NCBI RefSeq assembly: GCF_000611675.1
Contig: NZ_JATV01000008.1
Coordinates: 62,001-126,000, forward strand
Length of the DNA stretch: 64,000 nucleotides
Direction: 5' to 3'
Origin: Flavobacterium succinicans LMG 10402
Lineage (GTDB): Bacteria > Bacteroidota > Bacteroidia > Flavobacteriales > Flavobacteriaceae
A program made the position numbers and the translations under genes. Below, piece by piece: positions 42,713-52,205 of this stretch; the first letter of the stretch is position 1; each line of letters opens with the position of its first letter. Under the pieces are notes generated by a model. It had not been told where the DNA came from. It saw nothing but the letters and a program-made list of their open reading frames with translations, and searched no databases.

Positions 42713-43588
42713 ATGGACTTTGAAAAATTAATTATAGATAGTAAACAGAAAGATATATCAACTTTGAAAGAAGAGATTAGTCAAATAATGTTAGACAAGA
42801 GATATACGACTGATATTTTTACAACTTTTACATTCAATGGTTTTTATCGAGCAAGGAAGCATAACAATGTTAAAGGTAATTTTGTGGATGGAACTTTGTT
42901 CGAATTTATAAATGAAAAAGAATTTTGGAATCCACCGATTGAATTTGCAAAATTAGGGAGGTGTAATAATGATGGGGAGAGTATGTTTTATTGTTCAGGT
43001 GATTTTATAACTGCTGTTCTTGAAGTTAAGCCTGAAGTGGGAGATTATATTACCATTGCTAATTTTAGTAACTTTTATACTGACTCTGTTCCTCAATTTA
43101 GAATCAATCCAATAGGTAAAACTTATTTAGTTAAAATTCCTAATCTTCAAAATTTATTTGATGGCTATATTTTAGATGAAAGTCAATATGAAATTGAAAA
43201 TTTTTTAGACAAATTATTTCATCAAGATGTTGATGACAATGAATTATATAAGTATAAATTGAGTGTTGCAGTATCTCAAATTTTTATGACTGATGGAACA
43301 CACAGAAAAAAAAGTTTAATACAAACTGATGGTTTGTTGTATCCTAGTATTATTAGAAATCAAAAAAGTTATTGTTTTGCTTTGAAACCTTGGTGGGTAC
43401 ATTGTTTTTTTGAAATCACTACGATACAAACAATTCAAGTTATTGAAAAGGGTAAAGATTTTTTAAAACTTAAGTTGTTGAGAAATGGTCGAGTTAAGGG
43501 TGAGAAAATATATCCAGCAGATTTTTTTGATATTGAATGGAAAATTCCACCAGTCAAACCTGAAAATACGGAAAGAATTGAATTTTAG
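42713..43588 (+). CDS. RES-like domain protein, large form
   Basis: A 291-aa soluble protein. FYRAR (residues 44-48), WNPP, GRCNNDGESMFYCS (82-95) and AVLEV with E104 follow the Arg-Tyr-Ser-Glu order of RES domains, whose small members are NAD-degrading toxins. This protein is much longer, with ~170 further residues of unknown fold, and no Xre-type antitoxin is adjacent; its neighbour is an AAA ATPase instead. It could be a toxin, an ADP-ribosyl-type enzyme or an inactive relative. Ends at a terminator. Confidence 0.6.
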   Translation: MDFEKLIIDSKQKDISTLKEEISQIMLDKRYTTDIFTTFTFNGFYRARKHNNVKGNFVDGTLFEFINEKEFWNPPIEFAKLGRCNNDGESMFYCSGDFITAVLEVKPEVGDYITIANFSNFYTDSVPQFRINPIGKTYLVKIPNLQNLFDGYILDESQYEIENFLDKLFHQDVDDNELYKYKLSVAVSQIFMTDGTHRKKSLIQTDGLLYPSIIRNQKSYCFALKPWWVHCFFEITTIQTIQVIEKGKDFLKLKLLRNGRVKGEKIYPADFFDIEWKIPPVKPENTERIEF

Positions 43589-43602
43589 TTTATTTGAAAT
43601 AA

Positions 43603-43634
43603 AAAATTCCGAAGCACTGCTACTTCGGAATTTT
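43603..43634. terminator. Bidirectional terminator, RES-like / dcp
   Basis: AAAATTCCGAAG and CTTCGGAATTTT form a perfect 12-bp stem with an 8-base loop between convergent genes. Confidence 0.88.
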
Positions 43635-43667
43635 CTTTGAATTCTAAATTCTAATATCTGTAATCTT

Positions 43668-45695
43668 TTACAATAACCCCGCTCTTTTCAAAAGCGCATC
43701 CGCCTTTGGTTCTTGCCCTCTAAAGCGTTTGTAAAGTTCCATTGGTAATTCGGTACCGCCTTTTGAAAGTACGTTGTCTTTGAATTTTGTCGCCACTTCT
43801 TTATTGAAAATGCCTTTTTCTTGAAAATAGGCAAAAGCATCGGCATCGAGCACTTCTGCCCATTTGTAGCTATAATATCCAGACGAATAACCGCCTGCAA
43901 AAATATGGGAGAAAGAAACCGACATACAGTTTTCGGCTACATCTGGATATAAGGAAGTGCCTTCAAAAGCTGTTTTTTCAAATTCTTTAATGTCAGTAAT
44001 TGCGTTTGGATTGTTACTATGAAAGGCCATATCTAAAATACCAAAACTCAATTGGCGAAGCGTGGCCATCCCTTCTTGGAAACTAGCGCTTTCTTTTATT
44101 TTGTCGACATATTCTTGTGGAATAATCTCGCCCGTTTCATAATGTTTAGCGAATAATGCTAATGCTTCTGGTTCGTAGCACCAGTTTTCCATTACCTGAC
44201 TTGGTAATTCTACAAAATCCCAGTACACTGAGGTTCCTGACAAACTTGGATAAATAGTGTTGGCCAACATACCGTGTAATCCGTGACCAAATTCGTGGAA
44301 TAAAGTCGTTACTTCATTAAAAGTTAATAATGAAGGTTTGGTAGCGGTTGGTTTGGTGAAATTACAAACATTAGAAATGTGTGGTCTTTCGTTAACACCG
44401 TCTTTGATGTATTGCGATTTGAAAGAAGTCATCCAAGCACCGTTTCGTTTGCCTTTTCTTGGGAAAAAATCGGCGTAGAAAATAGCCACAAGTTCTCCAA
44501 ACTCATCTTTTACTTCATACGTAGTTACTTCTTCGTGGTATTTATCGATGTCGAAAATCTCAGTAAAAGTCAATCCAAATAATTTGTTGGCAATAGTAAA
44601 CGTGCCGTTCAAAACGTTTTCTAATTGAAAATAAGGTTTTAGCTTTTCGTCATCCAAATTGAATAATTTTTGCTTCAATTTTTCGGCATAATAAGCGCCA
44701 TCCCATTTTTCTAATTGTTCAATGCCGTCTAAATCTTTAGCGAAAGCCGATAATTCAGCAAACTCTTTTTCAGCAGCTGGTTTGGCTTTGGTGAACAAAT
44801 CATTCAAAAAAGATTTGACTTTGTCGGGATGTTGCGCCATTCTTTCTTCCAAGACAAAATGAGAATGCGTTTCATATCCTAATAGATTAGCTCTTTCGAA
44901 GCGTAACTTAGCAATTTTCAACGCAATGGCTTGATTGTCGAATTCGTTATTTTGAAAGGCTTTTTTACCAGCAGCGATGGCGATTGCTGCACGCAATTCA
45001 CGATTGTCGGCATAGGTCACAAACGGAATGTAACTTGGGAAATCCAAAGTAAAAATCCAACCCTCCAAATCTTTGCTTTTGGCCAATGCACTAGCTGCTT
45101 CGATGGCACCTTCTGGTAAACCTTTCAAATCGGCTTCATTAGTTAAATGCAATTGGTAGTTGTTGGTTTCGGCTAAAACATTTTCACTGAAAGTCAGTTT
45201 GAGTTTAGCCAATTCCGTATCAATTTCACGTAATTTTAGTTTGTCTTCTTCCGAAAGCAAGGCGCCATTTCGAGAAAAACTTTTGAATTTCTTGTCTAAC
45301 AATGTTGCTTGTTCGGGCGATAAATTCAAGGTGTCTTTTTGCTCGTAAACCGATTTTATTCTTTGGAATAAGGCTTCGTTTAAGGTAATATCATTGCTGA
45401 ATTCGGTCAACAAAGGCGAAACTTCTTGGGCGATTTTTTGCATCTCATCGCAAGTTTCTGCCGAATTCAAATTAAAAAAAATAGAAGATAAACGGTCCAA
45501 AGCATTTCCAGAAAAATCCAAGGCCTCAATAGTATTTTCGAAGGTCGGAGCTGCTGGATTGTTGATGATGGTATCAATTTCCGCTTTTGCCGCAGCGATA
45601 TTCTCGATAAATGCAGGTTTATAATCCTCCAATTTTATCTGAGAAAAGGGTGCGGTATTGTATTTCGTGTTGAAGGTACAGGTTAAAATTTCCAT
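43668..45695 (-). CDS. dcp: M3-family peptidyl-dipeptidase
   Basis: A 675-aa zinc metallopeptidase of the M3 family that removes C-terminal dipeptides or cleaves oligopeptides. The zinc site HEFGHGLH starts at H467, with the second Glu ligand in the region LPSQVMENW. Length and the N-terminal helical half are normal for Dcp/OpdA. No signal peptide is seen, so it should act in the cytoplasm. It could equally be called oligopeptidase A; the family is secure. Confidence 0.93.
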   Translation of the reverse strand: MEILTCTFNTKYNTAPFSQIKLEDYKPAFIENIAAAKAEIDTIINNPAAPTFENTIEALDFSGNALDRLSSIFFNLNSAETCDEMQKIAQEVSPLLTEFSNDITLNEALFQRIKSVYEQKDTLNLSPEQATLLDKKFKSFSRNGALLSEEDKLKLREIDTELAKLKLTFSENVLAETNNYQLHLTNEADLKGLPEGAIEAASALAKSKDLEGWIFTLDFPSYIPFVTYADNRELRAAIAIAAGKKAFQNNEFDNQAIALKIAKLRFERANLLGYETHSHFVLEERMAQHPDKVKSFLNDLFTKAKPAAEKEFAELSAFAKDLDGIEQLEKWDGAYYAEKLKQKLFNLDDEKLKPYFQLENVLNGTFTIANKLFGLTFTEIFDIDKYHEEVTTYEVKDEFGELVAIFYADFFPRKGKRNGAWMTSFKSQYIKDGVNERPHISNVCNFTKPTATKPSLLTFNEVTTLFHEFGHGLHGMLANTIYPSLSGTSVYWDFVELPSQVMENWCYEPEALALFAKHYETGEIIPQEYVDKIKESASFQEGMATLRQLSFGILDMAFHSNNPNAITDIKEFEKTAFEGTSLYPDVAENCMSVSFSHIFAGGYSSGYYSYKWAEVLDADAFAYFQEKGIFNKEVATKFKDNVLSKGGTELPMELYKRFRGQEPKADALLKRAGLL

Positions 45696-45707
45696 ATTTT
45701 ACCGAAG

Positions 45708-45778
45708 GGACAGGTCGCGACCTGTCCGTACTTTTTTTATAATTAATATTTATAATTGCGGAATCTGTCCGTACTTTT
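45708..45778. repeat. 20-bp perfect palindrome and direct repeat
   Basis: GGACAGGTCGCGACCTGTCC (45708-45727) is a perfect palindrome. CTGTCCGTACTTTT occurs at 45722-45735 and again at 45765-45778. The block lies between dcp and purE and is GC-rich compared with its surroundings. Confidence 0.8.
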
Positions 45779-45820
45779 ATTGATTAGTAATTTAAAATAG
45801 CCGATTTGTTAGTCAGTTAT

Positions 45821-46306
45821 TTATTTTTTCAATCCTTCAGCCGCTTTGTTTACAGCGTCTTTCAATCCTTCTTTGTAAAGGATAATTTTATCTAAAACGC
45901 ATTTATCAGCACTACCGATGATTTGAGCAGCCAATATTCCAGCGTTTTTAGCACCGTTTAAGGCCACAGTGGCAACAGGTACACCACCTGGCATTTGTAA
46001 AATCGACAATACCGAATCCCAACCATCAATAGAATTGCTTGATTTTACAGGAACACCAATCACTGGAAGCGGCGACATCGAAGCCACCATTCCTGGCAAA
46101 TGCGCGGCTCCACCAGCTCCTGCAATAATCACCGAAACACCACGTTTGTGAGCGTTTTGGCTAAAATCAAATAACTTTTCTGGTGTTCTGTGTGCCGAAA
46201 CAATATCGACTTCTACTGCTATATCAAATCCGTTTAGGATATCGATGGCGTCTTGCATTACAGGCATATCAGATATACTGCCCATTATTACTGCTACTTT
46301 GCTCAT
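45821..46306 (-). CDS. purE: N5-carboxyaminoimidazole ribonucleotide mutase
   Basis: A 161-aa enzyme of purine synthesis that converts N5-CAIR to CAIR. The class I PurE N-terminus VAVIMGSISDMPVM, the SAHRTPE block and GAGGAAHLPGMVA are all present. purK lies just upstream on the same strand, so the two form the usual pair. Length is normal. Confidence 0.97.
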   Translation of the reverse strand: MSKVAVIMGSISDMPVMQDAIDILNGFDIAVEVDIVSAHRTPEKLFDFSQNAHKRGVSVIIAGAGGAAHLPGMVASMSPLPVIGVPVKSSNSIDGWDSVLSILQMPGGVPVATVALNGAKNAGILAAQIIGSADKCVLDKIILYKEGLKDAVNKAAEGLKK

Positions 46307-46411
46307 TATTTTATATTTAAAGATTCAAAAATTAAATGATTTAAAGATTTTGGAAAGATAGAACTTTATGGTTTTACCAATTATTTATCTTTAAATTATT
46401 CCATCTTTTAA

Positions 46412-47566
46412 TTATTTAGAAATCACTCTTATCGTATTCTTTACTTCCTCAGCAATTCTTCTTGCCTCGGCCATATTTTCATTCGCAATGGTCACGTGTC
46501 CCATTTTTCTAAAAGGACGGGTTTGTTTTTTACCGTATATGTGAGGCGTAACACCGTTCCAACCTAAAATCGTTTCGATGTTTTCGTAAACTACATCTCC
46601 TGAATGCTCTTCGGCACCTACCAAATTAACCATAATTCCAGCCACTTTACTATCGGTATTGCCTAAAGGTAAATCCAAAATGGCACGCAGATGATTTTCA
46701 AATTGTGAAGTATAACTCGCTTCAATGCTGTAATGACCTGAATTGTGAGGGCGAGGCGCCACTTCATTTACTAGGATTTCGTCGTCTTCTGTTTGAAACA
46801 TTTCAACTGCCAAAAGACCTACGTGGTTGAATTGTTGCGAAACATTTAGCGCAATAGCTCTAGCTTTTTCGGCTACTTTTTCATCGATTCTGGCGGGACA
46901 AATTACATATTCTACCTGATTGGCTTCAGGGTGAAACTCCATTTCGACTACAGGATAGGTTTTGATTTCGCCTGATGGATTGCGGCAAACGATAACGGCC
47001 AATTCGTTTTTGAATGGAATCATCGTTTCGGCAATGCATTCTACATTGGGTAACAAATCTAAATCTGAAGCTTTTCGGACTACTTTTACGCCGTTTCCGT
47101 CGTAACCAAATTCCGTACATTTCCAGACAAAAGGCAATTCAACTGCGCTCGATGTTACAGCTAATTGTAAAGCATCAAGATTTTCAAATCGCGTGTAAGG
47201 AGCGGTAGGGATATTATGTTGTGTGTAAAAATCTTTTTGCACGCCTTTGTTTTGAATCAAACGCAAGGTTTTAGGTGATGGATAAACTTTTTTGCCTTCA
47301 TTTTCTAATTTTTCTAAGGCTTCTAGATTTACCAATTCGATTTCGAAAGTCAGAACATCGACTTGTTTTCCAAAGTTGTACACTGTATCAAAATCCATCA
47401 AATCGCCTTTGAAGAATTGGTTACAAGCGATTTTGCAAGGTGCTTCGTCGCTAGGGTCTAGTACATAGGTTTGTATGTCGAATTTTCGAGTGTCAAACAA
47501 CAGCATCTTGCCTAATTGTCCGCCACCTAATATGCCTAGTTTAAAATCAGAAGAAAAATAATTCAT
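46412..47566 (-). CDS. purK: 5-(carboxyamino)imidazole ribonucleotide synthase
   Basis: A 384-aa ATP-grasp enzyme that carboxylates AIR with bicarbonate and ATP, supplying PurE. GILGGGQLGKMLL at the N-terminus, the ATP-grasp core (PFVWKCTEFGYDGNGVKVV) and EVAPRPHNSGHYSIEA are characteristic. It is followed by purE after a 105-base gap on the minus strand. Confidence 0.97.
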   Translation of the reverse strand: MNYFSSDFKLGILGGGQLGKMLLFDTRKFDIQTYVLDPSDEAPCKIACNQFFKGDLMDFDTVYNFGKQVDVLTFEIELVNLEALEKLENEGKKVYPSPKTLRLIQNKGVQKDFYTQHNIPTAPYTRFENLDALQLAVTSSAVELPFVWKCTEFGYDGNGVKVVRKASDLDLLPNVECIAETMIPFKNELAVIVCRNPSGEIKTYPVVEMEFHPEANQVEYVICPARIDEKVAEKARAIALNVSQQFNHVGLLAVEMFQTEDDEILVNEVAPRPHNSGHYSIEASYTSQFENHLRAILDLPLGNTDSKVAGIMVNLVGAEEHSGDVVYENIETILGWNGVTPHIYGKKQTRPFRKMGHVTIANENMAEARRIAEEVKNTIRVISK

Positions 47567-47619
47567 GGTTGTGTGTTTGTAAACGGCAAAGATACTTATA
47601 ATGATTGAAACCGAAAATG

Positions 47620-48165
47620 CTATTTTATTTTCCTCAATATCTCCCTCGAAACGGCCTTGTAGGCAGCGGATTGAGCGGGATAGTCTTTTTCGATGATGAT
47701 TTGTAATTCAGGATAAATCCAATCATTCGATTTTCCTAGGACAAATAGCGTGCGGATACAATAGCATTTGGCCGCTACTTTAGTATCGGAAATCAGCCAA
47801 TCAAAGCAGCATTCCGTTATTTGCTCTATTTGATTTGGACTTAGTTTTATTGTTTTCTTTTTAAAATGATTTTCAACCAAAAACTGCAATACTTTGGCGA
47901 CTGGACGAATCGCGCTTTCATTGTTGAGTTGATTTAAATGCGAACAAAAGAAATCTAAATTTGGTTGCAGCCATTCTAGTTGACTATAAGCTACTTGTTC
48001 CAAAACCCAACAGGTTTTGTATGATTTTTCATCTTCTGTAGCAAAGCAAAGGTGTAGTAATGCTTCAAAATGAGCGGGATAGCTCAAAACAAATTGTGCC
48101 GCCAGCACTCTTTTGTCTCGATAACCACTTACATAATCTAGATGTGACAACAGTTCAGTGCTCAT
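47620..48165 (-). CDS. Uncharacterised helical-repeat-like protein
   Basis: A 181-aa protein with no recognised catalytic motif. It is helical and leucine-rich with a repeating pattern similar to HEAT/ARM repeats (VLAAQFVLSYPAHFEALLHL, VAKVLQFLVENHF, YCIRTLFVLGKS). It lies 53 bases upstream of purK on the same strand and may be cotranscribed. Related flavobacterial proteins have, from memory, sometimes been given enzyme names by error; I find no support for an enzyme here. Confidence 0.7.
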   Translation of the reverse strand: MSTELLSHLDYVSGYRDKRVLAAQFVLSYPAHFEALLHLCFATEDEKSYKTCWVLEQVAYSQLEWLQPNLDFFCSHLNQLNNESAIRPVAKVLQFLVENHFKKKTIKLSPNQIEQITECCFDWLISDTKVAAKCYCIRTLFVLGKSNDWIYPELQIIIEKDYPAQSAAYKAVSREILRKIK

Positions 48166-48231
48166 TTTGGAGGGTTTTAATTTAAAAATACAAATTTAAA
48201 ATCAATTGTGAATTGTCAAATCCGAATTCTG

Positions 48232-48239
48232 TATCTTTG
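48232..48239 (+). promoter_or_regulatory. -7 box of hpt
   Basis: TATCTTTG, 24 bases before the hpt ATG at 48264, matches the Bacteroidetes -7 consensus. Confidence 0.55.
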
Positions 48240-48263
48240 TGCATTATTTTAAACCTAAAAATA

Positions 48264-48794
48264 ATGATACAACTTCACGATAAACAATTTGTTCCGTTTA
48301 TTTCGGCTAGCGAAATAGATTTTGCTATTACAAAACTAGTGAAACAAATTCAAGATGATTTTGCCGATGAAACTCCTGTTTTTGTAGGAGTATTGAACGG
48401 TTCTTTTATGGTAGTTGCTGATTTAGTTAAAAAATACACTAGTTCGTGCGAAGTAACTTTCGTAAAAATGTCTTCTTATGAAGGTGTGGCTACTACCGAA
48501 AACGTAAAGCAATTAATTGGGTTAAATCAAGATCTTACGGGACGTTCTGTGATCATTATTGAAGATATCGTCGATACCGGAAATACTTTGGTCGAGCTTA
48601 AAGAACTATTTAAAAGTCAAAATGTTAAACATCTCAAAATTGCTACTCTTTTCTTTAAGCCAGATGCTTATAAAAAAGATGTCAAAATTGATTATATTGG
48701 AATTCGTATTCCTAATAAATTCATAGTTGGCTATGGTTTAGATTATGACGGAATCGGACGTAATTTACCAGAAGTATATCAGTTAAGCGAATAA
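48264..48794 (+). CDS. hpt: Hypoxanthine phosphoribosyltransferase
   Basis: A 176-aa purine-salvage enzyme that makes IMP or GMP from PRPP and hypoxanthine or guanine. The PRPP loop VIIIEDIVDTGNTL and the base-binding VGYGLDYDG segment are diagnostic. The ATG at 48264 (MIQLHDKQF) follows a -7 box; an upstream in-frame ATG at 48213 would lie before the promoter. adk follows after 71 bases, probably in the same transcript. Confidence 0.95.
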   Translation: MIQLHDKQFVPFISASEIDFAITKLVKQIQDDFADETPVFVGVLNGSFMVVADLVKKYTSSCEVTFVKMSSYEGVATTENVKQLIGLNQDLTGRSVIIIEDIVDTGNTLVELKELFKSQNVKHLKIATLFFKPDAYKKDVKIDYIGIRIPNKFIVGYGLDYDGIGRNLPEVYQLSE

Positions 48795-48865
48795 ACAAAA
48801 ACATAAATTCACAACCTTAGAAGTCCCTTTTTTTAAGGGTACTGTTTATAAATTTTTTTAAAAAA

Positions 48866-49438
48866 ATGATCAACATAGTTTTATTTGGGAAACCAGGTGC
48901 AGGAAAAGGAACACAAGCAGAATTCCTTAAAGAAAAATACCAATTAGTTCATATCTCGACCGGAGATGTCTTTCGTTTTAATTTAAAAAACGATACGGAA
49001 TTAGGAAAACAAGCACGCGTTTACATGGATGCGGGCGATTTGGTTCCAGATGAATTAACTACCAAAATGTTGATTGACGAAGTAAACAAGCATTTGGATG
49101 CCAAAGGAATTTTGTTCGATGGCTACCCAAGAACCATTTCTCAAGCCGAAGCATTAGATGCCTTTTTGCCAACTATCGGAAGCCAAGTTACTGCTACTGT
49201 TGCACTAGAAGCTGATGACGAAGTACTAGTGGCACGTTTGCTTGAAAGAGGAAAAACGAGCGGCAGAGTAGACGACCAAGACGAAGAAAAAATCAGAAAC
49301 CGTTACCAAGAATACAATGAGAAAACTGCTCCTTTGATGGATTATTACAAGGCGCAAAACAAATTTCACGCTGTAGATGGTATAGGAAGTATTCAAGAAA
49401 TTACCGAAAGATTGACACAAGTTATCGATAATTTGTAG
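48866..49438 (+). CDS. adk: Adenylate kinase
   Basis: A 190-aa enzyme interconverting ATP + AMP and 2 ADP. The P-loop GKPGAGKGT is at residues 8-16, then HISTGDVFR, FDGYPRTISQA and the short LID form (RGKTSGRVDDQDEEKIRNR) without zinc cysteines. Length is right for the short bacterial type. A dispersed ~140-bp element begins at its stop codon. Confidence 0.97.
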   Translation: MINIVLFGKPGAGKGTQAEFLKEKYQLVHISTGDVFRFNLKNDTELGKQARVYMDAGDLVPDELTTKMLIDEVNKHLDAKGILFDGYPRTISQAEALDAFLPTIGSQVTATVALEADDEVLVARLLERGKTSGRVDDQDEEKIRNRYQEYNEKTAPLMDYYKAQNKFHAVDGIGSIQEITERLTQVIDNL

Positions 49439-49578
49439 GAGCATTTCCAGCTGTACGTTACAAGTCCTCCTCTTGTGATTTGTTTTTGTAAAGCATCGCC
49501 CAAGCTTCTTTTAGTCGCTTAGCGCTACTAACAAAAACTAAACCACAAGAGTCCGGGCTTTTCTCTTCCATCTGGGCT
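49438..49578 (+). repeat. Dispersed ~140-bp flavobacterial element, copy B
   Basis: It matches the reverse strand of 18892-19032 across its length (CCAGCT, ACAAGTCCTC, CTTCTTTTAGTCGCTTAGC, GGGCTTTTC, ATCTGGGCT). CTCTTGTG and CACAAGAG pair here where CTGGAGTTTA and TAAACCCCAG pair in copy A. Confidence 0.85.
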
Positions 49579-49607
49579 AAAAAGAAGTTTAACTAACAAA
49601 CATAAAA

Positions 49608-50882
49608 TTGGAAATACTGATTATCTTTTTTCTAATACTCTTAAATGGCGTTTTCTCTATGTCAGAAATCGCATTGATTTCAGCAAGGAAAAATAGATTA
49701 GAAACAGCTGCAAAAAAAGGAAATAAAAGTGCAAAAACGGCTTTAGATTTAGCCAATTCTCCTAATAAGTTTTTGTCAACCGTACAAATAGGAATCACCT
49801 TAATTGGTATTTTGACAGGTATTTATTCTGGAGATAAAATCACCAAAGATGTAGAGCTTTTTATACAAGGATTTGAAATTTTTCAACCTTATGCCCACTC
49901 CATTGCAGTAGGAATTGTGGTGGTCGTTCTTACCTTTTTCTCTTTAGTACTAGGGGAGTTGTTGCCCAAACGAATTGGTCTCAACCACCCAGAGTCTATT
50001 GCAAAGACTGTAGCGATGCCAATGAAATTTATTTCGATAATCACGGCTCCATTTATATGGTTACTTACATCTTCTACTGATGCTATTTTAGACCTTTTGC
50101 AAATCAAACCAACAGCAGATGGTAAAGTAACCGAGGAAGAAATCAAAGCCATTATTAAAGAAGGGACAGAAGGAGGCGAAGTACAAGAAATTGAACAAGA
50201 TATCGTAGAGCGCGTTTTCCATATTGGTGACCGAAAAGTCAATTCTTTAATGACGCACCGTAAGTCTGTGGTTTTCTTGCCATTTAATGCCAACAAAGAA
50301 CAAGTAAGGCAGTTAATGTTGAAAGAGTTGCATTCTATTTATCCAGTTTATGGCGAGAATTTTGACGACATAGTAGGTGTGGTTAACTTAAAAAACATAT
50401 TCTCTAATTTTGAAAATGATAACTTCAATTTGGCGGATATTATGACCGAAGCGCCTTTTATTATGGAACAAACTACCGCTTACACGGCTTTAGAGAATTT
50501 CAAAAAAACAGGTATTCATTATGCTTTTGTATCCGATGAGTATGGCGATTTTCAGGGGGTAATTACGTTAAATGATATTTTAGAAGCTTTAGTAGGTGAT
50601 GCTGCCGAGTTTTATAAAGATGATTTTCAACTAATAGAAAGAGAAGATGGCTCTTGGTTGGTCGATGGACATTATTCATTACACGATTTCTTGACCTTTT
50701 TTGAGTTAGATGAACTAATTAATGATTATGAAGTGACCACAGTGAGTGGTTTGATAATGACTGAATTGTCTCGTATTCCAAAACAAGGAGAAAAATTGAT
50801 TTGGCAAAAGTTTGAGCTAGAAGTCATTGATATGGATGGGGTTAAGATAGATAAAGTAATGGTGAAAGCCTTAAATGTTTAA
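49608..50882 (+). CDS. CNNM/CorC-type membrane protein with CBS domains
   Basis: A 424-aa hemolysin-family transporter-like protein: DUF21 membrane domain with about four segments (residues 1-160), two CBS domains (about 210-335, LMTHRKSVVFLP, DIMTEAPFIM) and a C-terminal CorC_HlyC domain (REDGSWLVDGHYSLHDF). Members are linked to magnesium or cobalt efflux. The start appears to be a TTG at 49608; the next ATG would remove most of the first membrane segment. It follows the dispersed element after adk. Confidence 0.88.
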   Translation: MEILIIFFLILLNGVFSMSEIALISARKNRLETAAKKGNKSAKTALDLANSPNKFLSTVQIGITLIGILTGIYSGDKITKDVELFIQGFEIFQPYAHSIAVGIVVVVLTFFSLVLGELLPKRIGLNHPESIAKTVAMPMKFISIITAPFIWLLTSSTDAILDLLQIKPTADGKVTEEEIKAIIKEGTEGGEVQEIEQDIVERVFHIGDRKVNSLMTHRKSVVFLPFNANKEQVRQLMLKELHSIYPVYGENFDDIVGVVNLKNIFSNFENDNFNLADIMTEAPFIMEQTTAYTALENFKKTGIHYAFVSDEYGDFQGVITLNDILEALVGDAAEFYKDDFQLIEREDGSWLVDGHYSLHDFLTFFELDELINDYEVTTVSGLIMTELSRIPKQGEKLIWQKFELEVIDMDGVKIDKVMVKALNV

Positions 50883-51029
50883 TGTTGTTGGTTCTCAGAA
50901 CAAATTTAAACTTTTAAGCTTTTAAACATTTAAACAAGAAAAAATTACAGAAGATTTGAAATTAAAAGGAGGACAGCCAGTGGCTGTCAGGTATTTTTTT
51001 TTTAGATTTTTTGAAAAGTAAAAGAAATT

Positions 51030-52031
51030 ATGACAGAAGGTAACTTTGTAGATTATGTAAAAATATTTGTTTCTTCCGGTAAGGGAGGAAAAGGATCTAC
51101 GCACTTGCATAGAGAAAAATTCATCCAATATGGTGGCCCAGATGGTGGTGATGGAGGTCGAGGAGGACACGTTTATTTAGTTGGTAATAAGGCACTTTGG
51201 ACATTGTTTCATTTGAAGTTTGCTCGACACATCAAAGCAGGTCACGGAGGTGATGGAGGAGGAGATAGAAGTACGGGGGCAGATGGTGAAGATAAATTTA
51301 TCGAGGTGCCATTAGGAACTGTTGTAAAAGACAAAGAAACGGGTGAAACACTATTTGAAATTACTGAAGATGGTGAGAAACAAGTTCTTTCTCGAGGTGG
51401 TAAAGGTGGTTTAGGTAACTGGCATTTTAGAAGTTCAACCAATCAAACGCCAAGGTATGCACAACCTGGTTTGCCTGGCGTTGAAATGGATGTGATTCTA
51501 GAGCTGAAAGTTTTGGCTGATGTTGGTTTAGTAGGTTTCCCAAATGCTGGAAAATCGACTTTGCTATCGGTATTGACTTCTGCAAAACCAAAAATTGCCG
51601 ATTATCCGTTTACGACTTTAAAACCTAATTTAGGAATTGTAGCGTATCGTGATTATCAGTCGTTTGTAATTGCTGATATTCCTGGAATTATTGAAGGTGC
51701 TGCTGAAGGAAAAGGGTTAGGACATTATTTCTTACGTCATATTGAAAGAAATTCTACGCTGTTGTTCTTGGTTCCAGTAGATACGCCAGATATCAAAGCG
51801 GAATATGAGATTTTGGTTAATGAATTGACCAAATACAATCCAGAAATGTTAGATAAAGAACGTTTATTGGTCATTTCAAAAATTGATATGCTCGATGATG
51901 AATTAAAAGCAGAATTAAAAGCAGAATTAGACGTAGCTTTCAAAGATGTTCCTTATATGTTTATTTCATCGGTTGCCCAACAAGGTTTGACCGAATTGAA
52001 AGACAAGTTATGGAAAATGTTGAACGAATAA
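51030..52031 (+). CDS. obg: Obg-family GTPase
   Basis: A 333-aa ribosome-assembly/stress GTPase. The glycine-rich Obg fold fills residues 1-157 ([33 protein letters not shown]), followed by the G domain with G1 GFPNAGKST (169-177), G3 DIPGIIEGA and G4 SKID. The C-terminal domain found in some Obg proteins is lacking, as is usual in Bacteroidetes. Single gene. Confidence 0.96.
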   Translation: MTEGNFVDYVKIFVSSGKGGKGSTHLHREKFIQYGGPDGGDGGRGGHVYLVGNKALWTLFHLKFARHIKAGHGGDGGGDRSTGADGEDKFIEVPLGTVVKDKETGETLFEITEDGEKQVLSRGGKGGLGNWHFRSSTNQTPRYAQPGLPGVEMDVILELKVLADVGLVGFPNAGKSTLLSVLTSAKPKIADYPFTTLKPNLGIVAYRDYQSFVIADIPGIIEGAAEGKGLGHYFLRHIERNSTLLFLVPVDTPDIKAEYEILVNELTKYNPEMLDKERLLVISKIDMLDDELKAELKAELDVAFKDVPYMFISSVAQQGLTELKDKLWKMLNE

Positions 52032-52205
52032 TTCGTTTTAAAATCTAAAAAATAGGTGTTCTTGTAAAAGGATACCTTTTTTTGTTTTATATAATTCATA
52101 AAAGGAAGTTAATATCTTTGAGTTAAAATAGGATTTTAAGAGCATTTATTAAAATAAAATGCTAAAATGATTTATATTCGCAGCACTAAAATAACATTTA
52201 CACCT

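Noticed and set aside
47620..48165. Adenylosuccinate lyase label
   Set aside because: No fumarase/aspartase signature and far too short; the sequence looks like helical repeats.
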